A stretch of DNA of 64,000 bases from Aquibacillus albus (GCF_016908325.1 NZ_JAFBDR010000020.1:1-64000); one strand, 5' to 3'. Numbered from the stretch's first letter, positions 51,836 through 60,979 are shown. Numbers and translations are program-made. The notes: generated from the letters alone by a model not told the origin.

Positions 51836-52756
51836 ATGAAAACAGCTATTAATCAGAAATTACTAATTATTCGAGGTCAAAAAAAAAGAAATAAGGTTAA
51901 ATTAGGGAGTTTTCTTTTTATCTTACCTGCTGTAGCACTTAACCTAATTTTCTTTATTTATCCTTTTTTACAAACGTTACGTATGTCCTTTTATGAATGG
52001 CCTCTTATGGGAGAAAAAACATATTTAGGTCTTTCTAATTTCACACAAATATTTTTAGATGGGCAATTTTGGACTTCCTTCTGGTTTACAGCTAAATATA
52101 CATTAATGGTCACACCTCTTATATTTATTATTGCATTTAGTCTAGCTCTATTAATAAATAAACGACTACCAGGAGTAGCATTCTTTAGAGCGGTTTATTT
52201 TGCACCAGTGGTTATTTCAATGGTTTCATCCGCACTTGTATGGTTGTGGATTTATAATGATTTATACGGTGTTCTTAATTACTATTTGTTGAATTTGGGT
52301 ATTGTTAATGACCCAATTCTTTGGATGGGGCATGCGAGTACATCCTTGCCAGCTATTTCTTTTATGATTACATGGAAAATGGCAGGATTTACAATGATTA
52401 TCTTGCTTGCAGGTCTTCAGTCTATACCAACTGAAACATACGAAGCGGCGAGTATAGATGGTGCTTCTACTCTGAAAAAGATACTTTATATTACAATTCC
52501 CATGCTAAAACCATCAATTGGGTTAGCCTTAATTGTATCTGTAATTGGATCAGTACTTGGGTTTGAACAGTTTTTAATAATGACAGGTGGAGGTCCATCA
52601 AATACAACAACTACTATTGTCCATTATATCTATAATCAGTCGTTCAAGTATTTTCATTTTGGATATGGTTCAGCGATGACTGTGATATTACTAATTGTTT
52701 TAGTTGTCTTGAGTTACATTCAATTAAGGGTACTACGTAATCCAGCTGACCAATAA
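51836..52756 (+). CDS. Sugar ABC transporter permease (MalF/UgpA type)
   Basis: A 306-residue membrane protein with six helices and EAA loop ETYEAASIDGASTLKKILYI (about residues 201-220). AAGGAGG precedes ATG 51836. It pairs with the next permease. A short GGAGAGAGGATATCC hairpin at 51788-51810 lies between the binding-protein gene and this one. Confidence 0.9.
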   Translation: MKTAINQKLLIIRGQKKRNKVKLGSFLFILPAVALNLIFFIYPFLQTLRMSFYEWPLMGEKTYLGLSNFTQIFLDGQFWTSFWFTAKYTLMVTPLIFIIAFSLALLINKRLPGVAFFRAVYFAPVVISMVSSALVWLWIYNDLYGVLNYYLLNLGIVNDPILWMGHASTSLPAISFMITWKMAGFTMIILLAGLQSIPTETYEAASIDGASTLKKILYITIPMLKPSIGLALIVSVIGSVLGFEQFLIMTGGGPSNTTTTIVHYIYNQSFKYFHFGYGSAMTVILLIVLVVLSYIQLRVLRNPADQ

Positions 52757-52777
52757 TAAAAGGGGCGTTATTTAAAA

Positions 52778-53623
52778 ATGAGTAGTTTAGTAGAAGCTTT
52801 TAAAAATCATAAATCATTTTATATCATTAATATAATTATAAGCTTGTTATTTCTCTTACCTATAATATGGACACTCAGTACTTCTCTGAAAATAACAAGT
52901 GATATTACTAGTTATCCACCCAAATGGATACCACCTACATTTTCATTAGATCATTATAAAACTATTTGGACATTTGAGAATGGTATTTTTTCTCTTTACT
53001 TTTTAAATAGTGTTATTTTAACAACTTTTACTGTTATTTCGGTTGTATTTATTAGTAGCTTGGCAGGTTATGGTTTCTCTAAGTTAAAGTTACCATTTAA
53101 AACTCTCTTTTTTATAATGATCTTGGCTGCGCTAATGATTCCTTTTCAAAGTTTACTAATTCCACTCTATTCAATTATGAAGGATATAGGATTATTAAAT
53201 ACTCGTTTGGCGCTTATTATTATCTATACTACCTTTCAACTGCCATTCGGTGTGTTTATGATGAAAAATGCATTTGATGCAATTCCGACAAGTTTAAGAG
53301 AAGCCGCTCTTATTGATGGATCAAGTGAATATAAAACGTTCTTAAGGGTAATGGTGCCTCTTGTATGGCCTGCAATGGCTACAGTAGCAATATTTTCTGC
53401 ATATACCACTTGGAATGACTTTTTGGTTGCACTTGTATTTGGTGTAAATGACAATGTCAAAACTTTAAATATTGGTTTAACAAATATGGCAATAGGTCAG
53501 TATGGTACGGATTGGGGACTATTAACATCAGGATCCATGATTAGCATTTTACCTATTATCATCCTGTTTATATTCTTACAAAAATATTTTATTAATGGAA
53601 TTACGAGTGGTTCTGTAAAATAG
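52778..53623 (+). CDS. Sugar ABC transporter permease (MalG type)
   Basis: A 281-residue permease with six helices, EAA loop REAALIDGSSEYKTFLRVMV (about residues 173-192) and tail KYFINGITSGSVK. AAAGGGGCG precedes ATG 52778, 21 nt after the partner. The stop codon overlaps an alternative GTG start of the next gene (TAGTG). Confidence 0.9.
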   Translation: MSSLVEAFKNHKSFYIINIIISLLFLLPIIWTLSTSLKITSDITSYPPKWIPPTFSLDHYKTIWTFENGIFSLYFLNSVILTTFTVISVVFISSLAGYGFSKLKLPFKTLFFIMILAALMIPFQSLLIPLYSIMKDIGLLNTRLALIIIYTTFQLPFGVFMMKNAFDAIPTSLREAALIDGSSEYKTFLRVMVPLVWPAMATVAIFSAYTTWNDFLVALVFGVNDNVKTLNIGLTNMAIGQYGTDWGLLTSGSMISILPIIILFIFLQKYFINGITSGSVK

Positions 53624-53655
53624 TGAACTTAGAGGTAGAAAGTGAGGAGTTCATT

Positions 53656-55296
53656 TTGCAACATTATAGTTTTGATTTGAAAGACCCTACATTTGATATA
53701 GCAGGTCTGACAATAAGTATTCATCTACACACAATGGAGAATATTTATGGCTTAGATCCTAGTTTTACTAAGCTATATACTCATGGGAATAAATGGTTGA
53801 TTAACTGTACTCAACTTAGCTGGGCGGGACAGCAACAACAAGCTACAGGATTTTTTAAACTGGAAGCTATTAAAAATGATAAAAAACAGATTGTTATAAA
53901 GATGGAAGCTGAAGCAAAACAAAAAATTAAGTCGGTAAAGTTATTAGTAAAAAACCTAAACCCAATGTCTTTCTATGAGACAAAAGGTGAGGAAAGGTTT
54001 TCAGGTCTCCAGTCGGAAGGAGTATTTTATTACCCATATAATCCTTTTGCATATAATCATAACTTAAAAGTTCCTCTTCTTTCTCTAAGAGACCATACTA
54101 CAAATCAAATAATAAGTGTTAAATCTGAAGAGAATAAAATAAGAGCTAAGCGATTTGTTTATTATCCTGAATTGCAAGGACAATATAAAGGAACTTATAC
54201 TCTAGAGCTAATACATGATGAACTTGCAGTAGAAATGGCTAGCAGAATTTCTATTCCAAGTTGGATAATAGATATGGATTCAAACCCAAAAACATTTTTA
54301 AAAGATTATCTAGCTTTTGCAGAATCAGAAAAGGGTATTGGACTAACTCCTTTTGAAAAACGAAGTGATTTTCCAGAGTGGTTCCGTGAGGTTTCTTTAG
54401 TTCTCACGCTCCATGGAATGCATTGGAGCGGTTACGTATTTAATTCATATAAACAAATGCTGGAGATAGTGAAGTATGCTACTGAGCGTATTGAGGGAAA
54501 ACACATTCTTGTCTATTTACCAGGGTGGGAAGGAAGATATTACTGGCAATATGGAAAATATCGTCCTGATCCTCAACTAGGAGGCGAAGACGATTTTGCT
54601 CTTTTATGTCGTGAATCAAGTAAATTAGGTGTCCACATGATGCCAATGTTTGGATCCAATTGTGCTAACTTAACATTCGATAACTTTGCTAAATATGGCT
54701 TGAATTCTTTAATGAAAACTCCATCCAGATTAATATATCATGTTGGGGAGCCAGATTGGGATTTGAGTAGACAGAAAGACAATGGATGGCAAGCTTTTTT
54801 AAATGTTGGAGCACCAGATTGGAGAAGAGAATTGACACGACAAATATTAGAATTATATGAGACATACCAATTTGATAGTATCTTTCTCGATTTAGTTCAT
54901 CATTGGTCAAATGATCCTGATTATGAAGTGTTTGAGGGTTTAAAAAAACTAAAAAAAGACTTAACGAACTACACAGATTTATTTGTAGCTGGAGAAAATT
55001 GGTACGATGGGTTATTAAGTATTTTTCCATTGTTCCAAGTAAGACCTAACTTGAAACAACCTAAGTGGGTAGGAAGATATGCGAAGACAATGGCTCACTT
55101 ATTGGAAGCAGAGCCGAGTAGAGGAAGCACAGGTGTACATGAAAGAGGCTATACGAAATATGAAAGAAGACTGTTACAAGAGAGTTATATTCCTACCATT
55201 GCATTTGTAGATGGTACTTTTGAAAATGAAAAAGAAGAGTTCAACGCTATAATTAGGCAAGGTTTAAGATATAAAAAAGAATATATAGATAGTTAA
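53656..55296 (+). CDS. Unassigned (beta/alpha)8-barrel glycoside hydrolase-like protein
   Basis: Translation probably starts at TTG 53656, since GTGAGGAG lies 8 nt upstream; the longer start GTG 53623 overlaps the permease stop but lacks such a site. The 546-residue protein has an N-terminal beta-sandwich (about 1-200) and a C-terminal barrel: VSLVLTLHGMHWSGYVF, GKHILVYLPGWEGRYYW, GVHMMPMFGSNCANLTF, FDSIFLDLVHHWSNDPD and DLFVAGENWYDGLLSIF. The FLDLVHH aspartate and the VAGENWYD glutamate sit where clan GH-A or GH-D-like enzymes place catalytic acids. It resembles DUF6259-type proteins. No signal peptide is seen. Its role is likely cleavage of an imported oligosaccharide. Confidence 0.65.
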   Translation: MQHYSFDLKDPTFDIAGLTISIHLHTMENIYGLDPSFTKLYTHGNKWLINCTQLSWAGQQQQATGFFKLEAIKNDKKQIVIKMEAEAKQKIKSVKLLVKNLNPMSFYETKGEERFSGLQSEGVFYYPYNPFAYNHNLKVPLLSLRDHTTNQIISVKSEENKIRAKRFVYYPELQGQYKGTYTLELIHDELAVEMASRISIPSWIIDMDSNPKTFLKDYLAFAESEKGIGLTPFEKRSDFPEWFREVSLVLTLHGMHWSGYVFNSYKQMLEIVKYATERIEGKHILVYLPGWEGRYYWQYGKYRPDPQLGGEDDFALLCRESSKLGVHMMPMFGSNCANLTFDNFAKYGLNSLMKTPSRLIYHVGEPDWDLSRQKDNGWQAFLNVGAPDWRRELTRQILELYETYQFDSIFLDLVHHWSNDPDYEVFEGLKKLKKDLTNYTDLFVAGENWYDGLLSIFPLFQVRPNLKQPKWVGRYAKTMAHLLEAEPSRGSTGVHERGYTKYERRLLQESYIPTIAFVDGTFENEKEEFNAIIRQGLRYKKEYIDS

Positions 55297-55483
55297 TTTA
55301 TAACTGGATGTATAGCTTTAATTTGTGGGTTAATCAGTGTTTTTATCTAAACTCGAAACTCTAAAATAGAAATCGAATGATAGAATTTTTATTTGGAAAT
55401 TATTCAATCTATCTTTTTGGTAAGATTCCATTCGAGAGAATCCTAATAGTATTATCTAATATGCTAATAAAGGGGAATAAAAA

Positions 55484-57301
55484 ATGAAGGATTTAAATGA
55501 AAAGATAGTCAACAATCAATTGGAACCGATATCTTTTACAAATGTAACGATCCATGATAAATTTTGGGAACCTCGCTTGAAAACGCATAAATCGACAACT
55601 CTTAAAGCATGCCTTGATCAATGTGAGAAAACAGGAAGAATATTAAATTTTGCAAAAGCTGCAGGTCATATGCAAGGTGAATTTGAGGGGATCTTTTTTA
55701 ATGATTCCGATGTTTATAAGGTATTGGAGGGTGTTGCTTACTCACTAATGTCTCATCCTGATCCATCATTAGAAGAAAAAGTTGATGGCATAATTGACGA
55801 GATAGCGTCGGCCCAACAAGAGGATGGGTATTTATTATGTTATTTCATTTTAAAGGAACAGGATAAGAAGTGGACAGATATGGATAAACATGAAATGTAT
55901 TGTGGAGGTCACCTTATAGAAGCTGCTGTTGCATATTATAATGCAACCGGAAAGCGAAAACTTTTAGATGTGGCATGTAAACTGGCAGACCACTATGATA
56001 ATACTTTTGGTCCAGGAAAGAGGCATTGGGTTCCAGGTCATGAGGAGATTGAACTTGCGCTCGTAAAACTATATCGTCAAACAAAAGAGGAGCGATATTG
56101 GAAGTTAGCAAATTGGTTATTAGAACAAAGAGGACACGGATACGGTAAAGGAGTAATATGGGATCGAAAGGATTGGGGACCTGAATACTGTCAGGATGAT
56201 AAGCCAATACGTGAAATGACTGATGTTAGCGGTCATGCTGTTCGTGCTATGTATTTATACACTGCAATTACCGATATTGCAAAAGTAACTGGTGATCAAG
56301 GTTATATTAATGCCTTAGACAGGTTGTGGGAAAGTGTCGTACTTCGAAATATGTATATTACAGGAGGAATCGGACCTTCCAAACATAATGAAGGATTTAC
56401 AGAAGATTACGATATGCCAAACGATACCGCATACTGTGAAACTTGTGCTTCAGTTGGCATGGTTTATTGGAATCATCGAATGAATTTATTAAATGGTGAT
56501 AGTAAGTATGCTGACGTTGTTGAAAGAGCGATGTACAATGGAGTGTTATCAGGAATTTCTCTATCCGGAGACAAGTTTTTTTATGTGAATCCTCTTTCTT
56601 CGAATGGGACTCATCATCGGGTTGAATGGTTTAATACTTCTTGTTGTCCAACCCAATTATCAAGGTTTATTCCATCTATAGGAGACTATAGCTATGCTTC
56701 CTCTGAACAGGGAATATGGGTTAACCTTTATGTGGAAAGTAGCGTCTCAATTCCTGTTGAAGAAAGTCATGTTGTATTAAGGCAGAAAACACATTACCCG
56801 TGGAACGGGAAAGTAGAAATAACTGTGGAAAGTGATAGAAAAAATAACTGTGATCTCAACCTTCGATTTCCAGGGTGGTGTAAGAGTGCACAGGTATATA
56901 TTAATGGTGAACCGGTACAAAAGCTTGTTACAGAAAAAGGATATATAAAGCTTAATAAGACTTGGGAGCCCGGAGATACAGTAATTGTAAATTTTGATAT
57001 GCCAGTAGAAAGAGTTCACGCTCATCCTAAAGTTAAGGCGAATGAAGGAAAGGTTGCTATTCAACGAGGTCCATTGGTTTATTGTATTGAACATGTTGAT
57101 AATGAAAAAAAATTTGAATCTATAGAAATAACACCAGATACAAAATTTTTAGTCAAACAGAACCCTGATTTATTGGGAGGTATTACAACAATTCATGGTA
57201 TTAGTGAGAAAGATAAAGAATTTGTAGCTATTCCGTATTATGTATGGGATAACCGTGAACCAGGTCCAATGAATGTGTGGATTAATGAAAATAAAAATTA
57301 A
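55484..57301 (+). CDS. GH127 beta-L-arabinofuranosidase
   Basis: A 605-residue enzyme of the HypBA1 type. It shows FWEPRLKTHKSTTLKACLDQ, the barrel motif EMYCGGHLIEAAVAYYNATG, ADHYDNTFGPGKRHWVPGHE, and the Zn-thiolate site: AYCETCASVG (E319, C321) and NTSCCPTQLSRF (C387, C388), of which the first cysteine of the CC pair is the nucleophile. Jelly-roll domains follow, ending YYVWDNREPGPM. AAAGGGG precedes ATG 55484. No signal peptide, so it acts in the cytosol on the imported sugar. It lies last in the locus, 187 bp after the barrel hydrolase. Confidence 0.9.
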   Translation: MKDLNEKIVNNQLEPISFTNVTIHDKFWEPRLKTHKSTTLKACLDQCEKTGRILNFAKAAGHMQGEFEGIFFNDSDVYKVLEGVAYSLMSHPDPSLEEKVDGIIDEIASAQQEDGYLLCYFILKEQDKKWTDMDKHEMYCGGHLIEAAVAYYNATGKRKLLDVACKLADHYDNTFGPGKRHWVPGHEEIELALVKLYRQTKEERYWKLANWLLEQRGHGYGKGVIWDRKDWGPEYCQDDKPIREMTDVSGHAVRAMYLYTAITDIAKVTGDQGYINALDRLWESVVLRNMYITGGIGPSKHNEGFTEDYDMPNDTAYCETCASVGMVYWNHRMNLLNGDSKYADVVERAMYNGVLSGISLSGDKFFYVNPLSSNGTHHRVEWFNTSCCPTQLSRFIPSIGDYSYASSEQGIWVNLYVESSVSIPVEESHVVLRQKTHYPWNGKVEITVESDRKNNCDLNLRFPGWCKSAQVYINGEPVQKLVTEKGYIKLNKTWEPGDTVIVNFDMPVERVHAHPKVKANEGKVAIQRGPLVYCIEHVDNEKKFESIEITPDTKFLVKQNPDLLGGITTIHGISEKDKEFVAIPYYVWDNREPGPMNVWINENKN

Positions 57302-57339
57302 AATATTTCTATTTATGGATCCTAAATACAAAACGCATT

Positions 57340-57370
57340 ATAGTTCCAGTGACGACCCGGAATTTGTCGA
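57340..57370 (+). repeat. REP-like dispersed element
   Basis: TATAGTTCCAGTGACG is followed by ACCCGGAATTTGTCGA, 39 bp after the GH127 stop. Confidence 0.75.
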
Positions 57371-57404
57371 TTGGATTATGCAAGAGACAATGTCTATAAA
57401 ATAT

Positions 57405-57492
57405 AATAATACTTAAAGCCCTGCGTAAAAATTTCTGCAGGGCTTTTCTCATACTTTTATTCAGGGACAAGGAACCTGTCCCTTTGTCCCAT
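57405..57492 (+). repeat. 88-bp direct repeat with terminator and palindrome, left copy
   Basis: AATAATACTTAAAGCCCTGC opens the repeat. It contains the terminator hairpin AAAGCCCTGC/GCAGGGCTTTT (57415-57447) and the palindrome GGGACAAGGAACCTGTCCC followed by TTTGTCCC. The right copy is 58792-58879. The two differ at about five positions. Confidence 0.8.
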
Positions 57493-57574
57493 TAACCTTT
57501 TTAGAGGGGATAGAGCTTAAAATTATCCATTCCTAACTTTAATATAATATTAAATTATTTAAGGAGGAATTCTC

Positions 57575-57856
57575 ATGATAAGAAGAATTGCTGAATATAC
57601 AGTGAAACCAAAATCAGTTGAGGATGTTGAAAAAATTGTCAAAGAATTTGTGCTACAAGTTAAAAAGAATGAACCAGAAACTATTTACAAATCATACCGA
57701 AGAGAAAACGGAACATCATTTATACATTTTATGGAGTTCCCTGACCAAGAAGCCGTTGAACGACATCAAAAAGCGGATTATACAGCAAAACTTGTAGAAG
57801 GATTGTACCCTAATTGTACCGAACCTCCTAAATTTACTGATTTAGAATTAATTTAG
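57575..57856 (+). CDS. Antibiotic-biosynthesis-monooxygenase-like (ABM) small protein
   Basis: A 93-residue ferredoxin-like fold: IRRIAEYTVKPKSVEDVEKI, PETIYKSYRRENGTSFIHFM and EFPDQEAVERHQKADYTAKL. The strand-helix-strand layout with a His-x-x-Ala near the end fits ABM/quinol monooxygenase-like domains. TAAGGAGG is ideal. It precedes an ArsR-SRPBCC fusion gene by 80 bp, and both lie between the 88-bp direct repeats. A role in handling a small toxic molecule is possible. Confidence 0.75.
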   Translation: MIRRIAEYTVKPKSVEDVEKIVKEFVLQVKKNEPETIYKSYRRENGTSFIHFMEFPDQEAVERHQKADYTAKLVEGLYPNCTEPPKFTDLELI

Positions 57857-57936
57857 ATTCGATTATTGAATCAGTGGCGGAGGAAGAAAACCCCCACTGA
57901 TTGAAGTTTCACTTTATGAATTGAAAGGAAGATAAA

Positions 57937-58716
57937 ATGGAAGAAGAACTTTCCTCGGTATTTAAAGCTATAGGTAACCCGACTCGGAGAAAAATTCTTG
58001 ATATCCTGAAAGAAGAACCAAAAACTACAGGTGAACTAAATGAATTCTTCCCTGATGTCACTAGGTATGCCATCATGAAACATCTAAATATTTTAGAAAA
58101 AGGAAACTTAGTGATTGTTAGGAGAGAAGGAAAATATAGAAGAAACTATATTAATGCTGTTCCTATCCAAGAAGTGCATAACCGTTGGGTGGGAAAATAT
58201 ATGGAATCAAACGCAAATTCATTACTCCATTTACGATCAAAAGTAGAAAATAAAGGAGAGAAACATACGATGACTACAAATAATAATGAATTTCGAATAG
58301 AGCAAGAAATATTTATGAATGCGCCACGAGAAAAAGTATTCAAGGCTTTAACAGAAGAGGTAGAACATTGGTGGGAATTTCGCTTGGCTCCAAAAGATAA
58401 ACCCTCTCACTTTACATTTTCCCCAATTCCAGGAGGACAATTTATCGAAAAGTGGGGTAAGAATGAGGGGGCAATTTGGGGAAATGTATATTATGTAAAT
58501 GCTCCAGAAGAAATACGTTTATCCGGTCATCTGGGAATGCAAGGTGCCGTAAATAGTTCCTATACCTATCGTCTGATTGAAAAAGAAGGTGGAACATTGC
58601 TCCAACTTTCACATTCTGCTTCGGGTGTTATACAAGAAAATTGGGAACAAGATCACATAAAAGGTTGGGAATATCTTCTTGGAACTTTACTAAAAAACTA
58701 TGTAGAAAATAAGTAG
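57937..58716 (+). CDS. ArsR-type HTH fused to SRPBCC (AHSA1-like) domain
   Basis: Residues 1-85 are an ArsR winged helix (MEEELSSVFKAIGNPTRRKI, TRYAIMKHLNILEKGNLVIV). Residues 115-259 form a START-like AHSA1 domain: RIEQEIFMNAPREKVFKALT, FSPIPGGQFIEKWGKNEGAI, LSGHLGMQGAVNSSYTYRLI. In Bacillus the two parts are often separate, adjacent genes; here they form one chain joined by a KVENKGEKHTMTTNNN linker, and AAAGGAGAG with ATG at 58270 could also start the SRPBCC part alone. The fusion suggests the cavity of the START domain binds the effector. Target genes likely include the ABM gene. Confidence 0.82.
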   Translation: MEEELSSVFKAIGNPTRRKILDILKEEPKTTGELNEFFPDVTRYAIMKHLNILEKGNLVIVRREGKYRRNYINAVPIQEVHNRWVGKYMESNANSLLHLRSKVENKGEKHTMTTNNNEFRIEQEIFMNAPREKVFKALTEEVEHWWEFRLAPKDKPSHFTFSPIPGGQFIEKWGKNEGAIWGNVYYVNAPEEIRLSGHLGMQGAVNSSYTYRLIEKEGGTLLQLSHSASGVIQENWEQDHIKGWEYLLGTLLKNYVENK

Positions 58717-58791
58717 AATCAGGGGGACGTTTCTCCTGACTCTATTTTGCGCCGGGAACTAAACAGGGCGATTTTTATTGGTCCTCAAGTA

Positions 58792-58879
58792 AATAATACT
58801 TAAAGCCCTGCGGGAAAATTTATGCAGGGCTTTTCTAATACTTTTATTCAGGGACAAGGAACCTGTCCCTTTGTCCCAT
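58792..58879 (+). repeat. 88-bp direct repeat with terminator and palindrome, right copy
   Basis: Matches 57405-57492. It has AAAGCCCTGC/GCAGGGCTTTT at 58802-58834 and GGGACAAGGAACCTGTCCC at 58850-58868. Confidence 0.8.
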
Positions 58880-59216
58880 GAATTGTACTCGGTCTTCTTT
58901 TAATATATTATAAATGACACAGTGTCAGGCCCTGTCGAAAGACATTTGTTTTTGGTTCGAAGACAATGATTAGATATTACATGATCAGATTTTGAAACAG
59001 ATTAACGATAGCTTTGCAGTGGAATTAGATGAACAAGAGGTGGGTAGGAGATGCAGGTGGACGGATCTTTCGCATTATTAAATTCAGGTGGTGCCTGGCT
59101 GACCTAAGATCAGAAAGCTTGGTATTTAACGCGAAAAAGTAGCGAGGAAGCAGGAGAAACGTCCCCTAGCTTCTTGCTAGCTAGAATATACATAGCACAT
59201 AAAAAGGATGAATAGC
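58880..59216. other. Intergenic with palindromic repeats
   Basis: GTGTCAGGCCCTGTCGAAAG at 58922 and CAGGAGAAACGTCCC at 59151-59165 are members of palindromic families. The latter is the inverse of GGGACGTTTCTCCTG at 58724-58738. The remaining sequence shows no gene. Confidence 0.45.
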
Positions 59217-59417
59217 ATGGATGGAAAAAATAGAAAGAATATACAAATTGGATTAACAGTAGATATCGTCTTAAAAAAAGATCAGAGATCAGGAAAACTA
59301 ACTAGAGGAGAAGTAAAAGATATTTTAACGAATTCTCCTACACATCCCCATGGAATTAAGGTTCGTTTAAAAGATGGACAAGTTGGCAGAGTTCAAAAAA
59401 TCATAACTGATGAGTGA
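59217..59417 (+). CDS. ywbE: YwbE family protein
   Basis: A 66-residue protein from ATG 59217; AAAAGG at 59201 gives this start better spacing than ATG 59208. IQIGLTVDIVLKKDQRSGKL, TRGEVKDILTNSPTHPHGIK and VRLKDGQVGRVQKI are the conserved YwbE (DUF2196) sequence. The fold is a small beta-barrel; the function of the family is unknown. Confidence 0.88.
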   Translation: MDGKNRKNIQIGLTVDIVLKKDQRSGKLTRGEVKDILTNSPTHPHGIKVRLKDGQVGRVQKIITDE

Positions 59418-59520
59418 GCGCGGGGTATTGTCACAGGGGTTGCAGGGAGAAGTGAACATTCGCTTCTATCTTTTTATTATATTATAATCGTGTACTAACT
59501 TATGCAGTCAACAAATAGCC

Positions 59521-59537
59521 GGTCACAGTGACATCCC
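59521..59537 (+). repeat. REP-like element, short
   Basis: GGTCACAGTGACATCCC only; the right half is missing. Confidence 0.55.
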
Positions 59538-59590
59538 AATCTGGTGCTTTATTTATTAAAATATTCTGCTACTTTTGTTGAAGTTAAAGT

Positions 59591-60418
59591 CTAACGGACA
59601 GTTTTTTGATGCTCGTAACAATAGATTTTACCGTTGAATTTTTTATTCGCTAAACAATACGTTTTAACTTTATCTGAAACAGGTTTATTGCAAACAGTAC
59701 AAGTGAAACTAGAGCTAGTTTTTTCTTTTGATGTATTTGTTTTTAATGCACGTTTATGTTCTTCTCTAACCTTTGGATCTGTAATATTAGCCATTGCAAA
59801 GGCATTATAGATTGTAGAGATGTCATCTTTAGTTAGGAGAGGCACTTTATGATGAATTTTCAAAACCGAGACCTTCCGATGGATAAACTCTGACAACTCG
59901 ATGTCATACACTATCATTTCATTGGATGCTATTTTGCGGTAATCTAGGCCTACTTTAAATGTGCAACGTTTCGTAAAAGATACCATGGAGATAAATAAGT
60001 CATGGTATTTTTTATCAATAAATGATGTTAGAGCTTTTATATGCCCGTAGTTTTGTACAAAAGGGTTCATCATTTTAAACTTTCCATTAATCAACCATGT
60101 TTTACGGTCTTTCCCACCATAAATGGTCCCCTGATAGTTTTTCGTTTCAATGACAAAGATACCGTATGGAGTTAAAACCACATGGTCAATTTGTGAATAT
60201 CCTGACTTTGCTTTAGGGTTTTTAACGAGAAGGTCGCTTAAGTAACGACAATCCTTTGGCAGCTGATCCAGTTGAATATCAATCTTGTATTCTCCTATTT
60301 CACCTTTTCTAGTAGCAACCTGATCATTCGTTCTTTTTGGTTTCGATGAGGTAGTCTTAGCTTGTTTTGGTTTGGCCGCGTTCTTTTTCTTTCTTAAAAA
60401 GTTTAGGAATAAGAGCAT
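59591..60418 (-). CDS. NERD domain protein with C-terminal zinc-binding region
   Basis: About 275 residues from ATG 60418, since AAGGAGAAAATC lies directly upstream on the minus strand; the longer frame to 60478 adds residues without a ribosome-binding site. The first 20 residues are a hydrophobic-basic anchor (MLLFLNFLRKKK). The NERD (nuclease-related) domain spans about 40-170: GEIGEYKIDIQL, YSQIDHVVLTPYGIFVIETK and NYQGTIYG keep the D-x-ExK core. The end has CTVCNKPV and IYCYEHQK, a likely zinc site. NERD proteins are thought to process DNA. It lies just downstream of the ParA operon and may belong to the same accessory block. Confidence 0.85.
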   Translation of the reverse strand: MLLFLNFLRKKKNAAKPKQAKTTSSKPKRTNDQVATRKGEIGEYKIDIQLDQLPKDCRYLSDLLVKNPKAKSGYSQIDHVVLTPYGIFVIETKNYQGTIYGGKDRKTWLINGKFKMMNPFVQNYGHIKALTSFIDKKYHDLFISMVSFTKRCTFKVGLDYRKIASNEMIVYDIELSEFIHRKVSVLKIHHKVPLLTKDDISTIYNAFAMANITDPKVREEHKRALKTNTSKEKTSSSFTCTVCNKPVSDKVKTYCLANKKFNGKIYCYEHQKTVR

Positions 60419-60487
60419 GATTTTCTCCTTACTAGTTTGATATCTATTATTGTAACTTTTTGTGGAAAAATTGACCACATTAAAGGT

Positions 60488-60505
60488 TTGGTCACAGTGA
60501 CGGCT
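60488..60505 (+). repeat. REP-like element, short
   Basis: TTGGTCACAGTGACGGCTC is followed at 60508 by the second copy of the GATGACGGTTAC repeat (see 41979-42073). Confidence 0.55.
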
Positions 60506-60577
60506 CAGAAGGATGACGGTTACTATTGGTGTGGTCTGTATTCCGAGCGGTACCAGCTACTCGGATTTTAACTAAGA

Positions 60578-60979
60578 TTAGTAGGTAACCTTTTCAACTC
60601 TTTGCTGATTACGATTTGCCATCATTCCATTAAGCTGTATAAAGGAGAAATGGTTCGCGATGGATTCGATTAAAACGATTTTTTTATCTCTTTTTGCTAA
60701 TTTTAGTTGCAGTTGTTTGCCAATTTCAATTAGTTCATGCTTTTTATATTTTTTTAGAAACTCTATTATTTCATCCTTATTCAAGTCCCCCATTGCAATA
60801 ATTGACTCTTGAAAACTCTCGGGGGCCAACTGTTTATCCTTGTGATTAGAATGCTTTGCTGAATCGGTGGATACCTTCGTATAAATATCGTCAAGCATAT
60901 CTTCTGTTTCCCAGTTTTCATATTGTTTTAAAATAGATAAAGTCTTTTCTAATTGTCCAATAAGTACTTTTACTTTCAT
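60578..60979 (-). CDS. Unknown protein co-encoded with ParA
   Basis: A 133-residue helical protein whose ATG overlaps the ParA stop codon (TAATG), with GGAAGGTG ahead of it. It begins MKVKVLIGQLEKTLSILKQY and has DEIIEFLKKYKKHELIEIGK, then QLQLKLAKRDKKIVLIESIA. The pattern of charged amphipathic helices and a SAP-like LIEIGKQLQLKL segment could fit a DNA-binding partner such as a ParB-like or centromere-binding protein. No family was recognised. Coupling with ParA suggests they work together. Confidence 0.6.
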   Translation of the reverse strand: MKVKVLIGQLEKTLSILKQYENWETEDMLDDIYTKVSTDSAKHSNHKDKQLAPESFQESIIAMGDLNKDEIIEFLKKYKKHELIEIGKQLQLKLAKRDKKIVLIESIANHFSFIQLNGMMANRNQQRVEKVTY

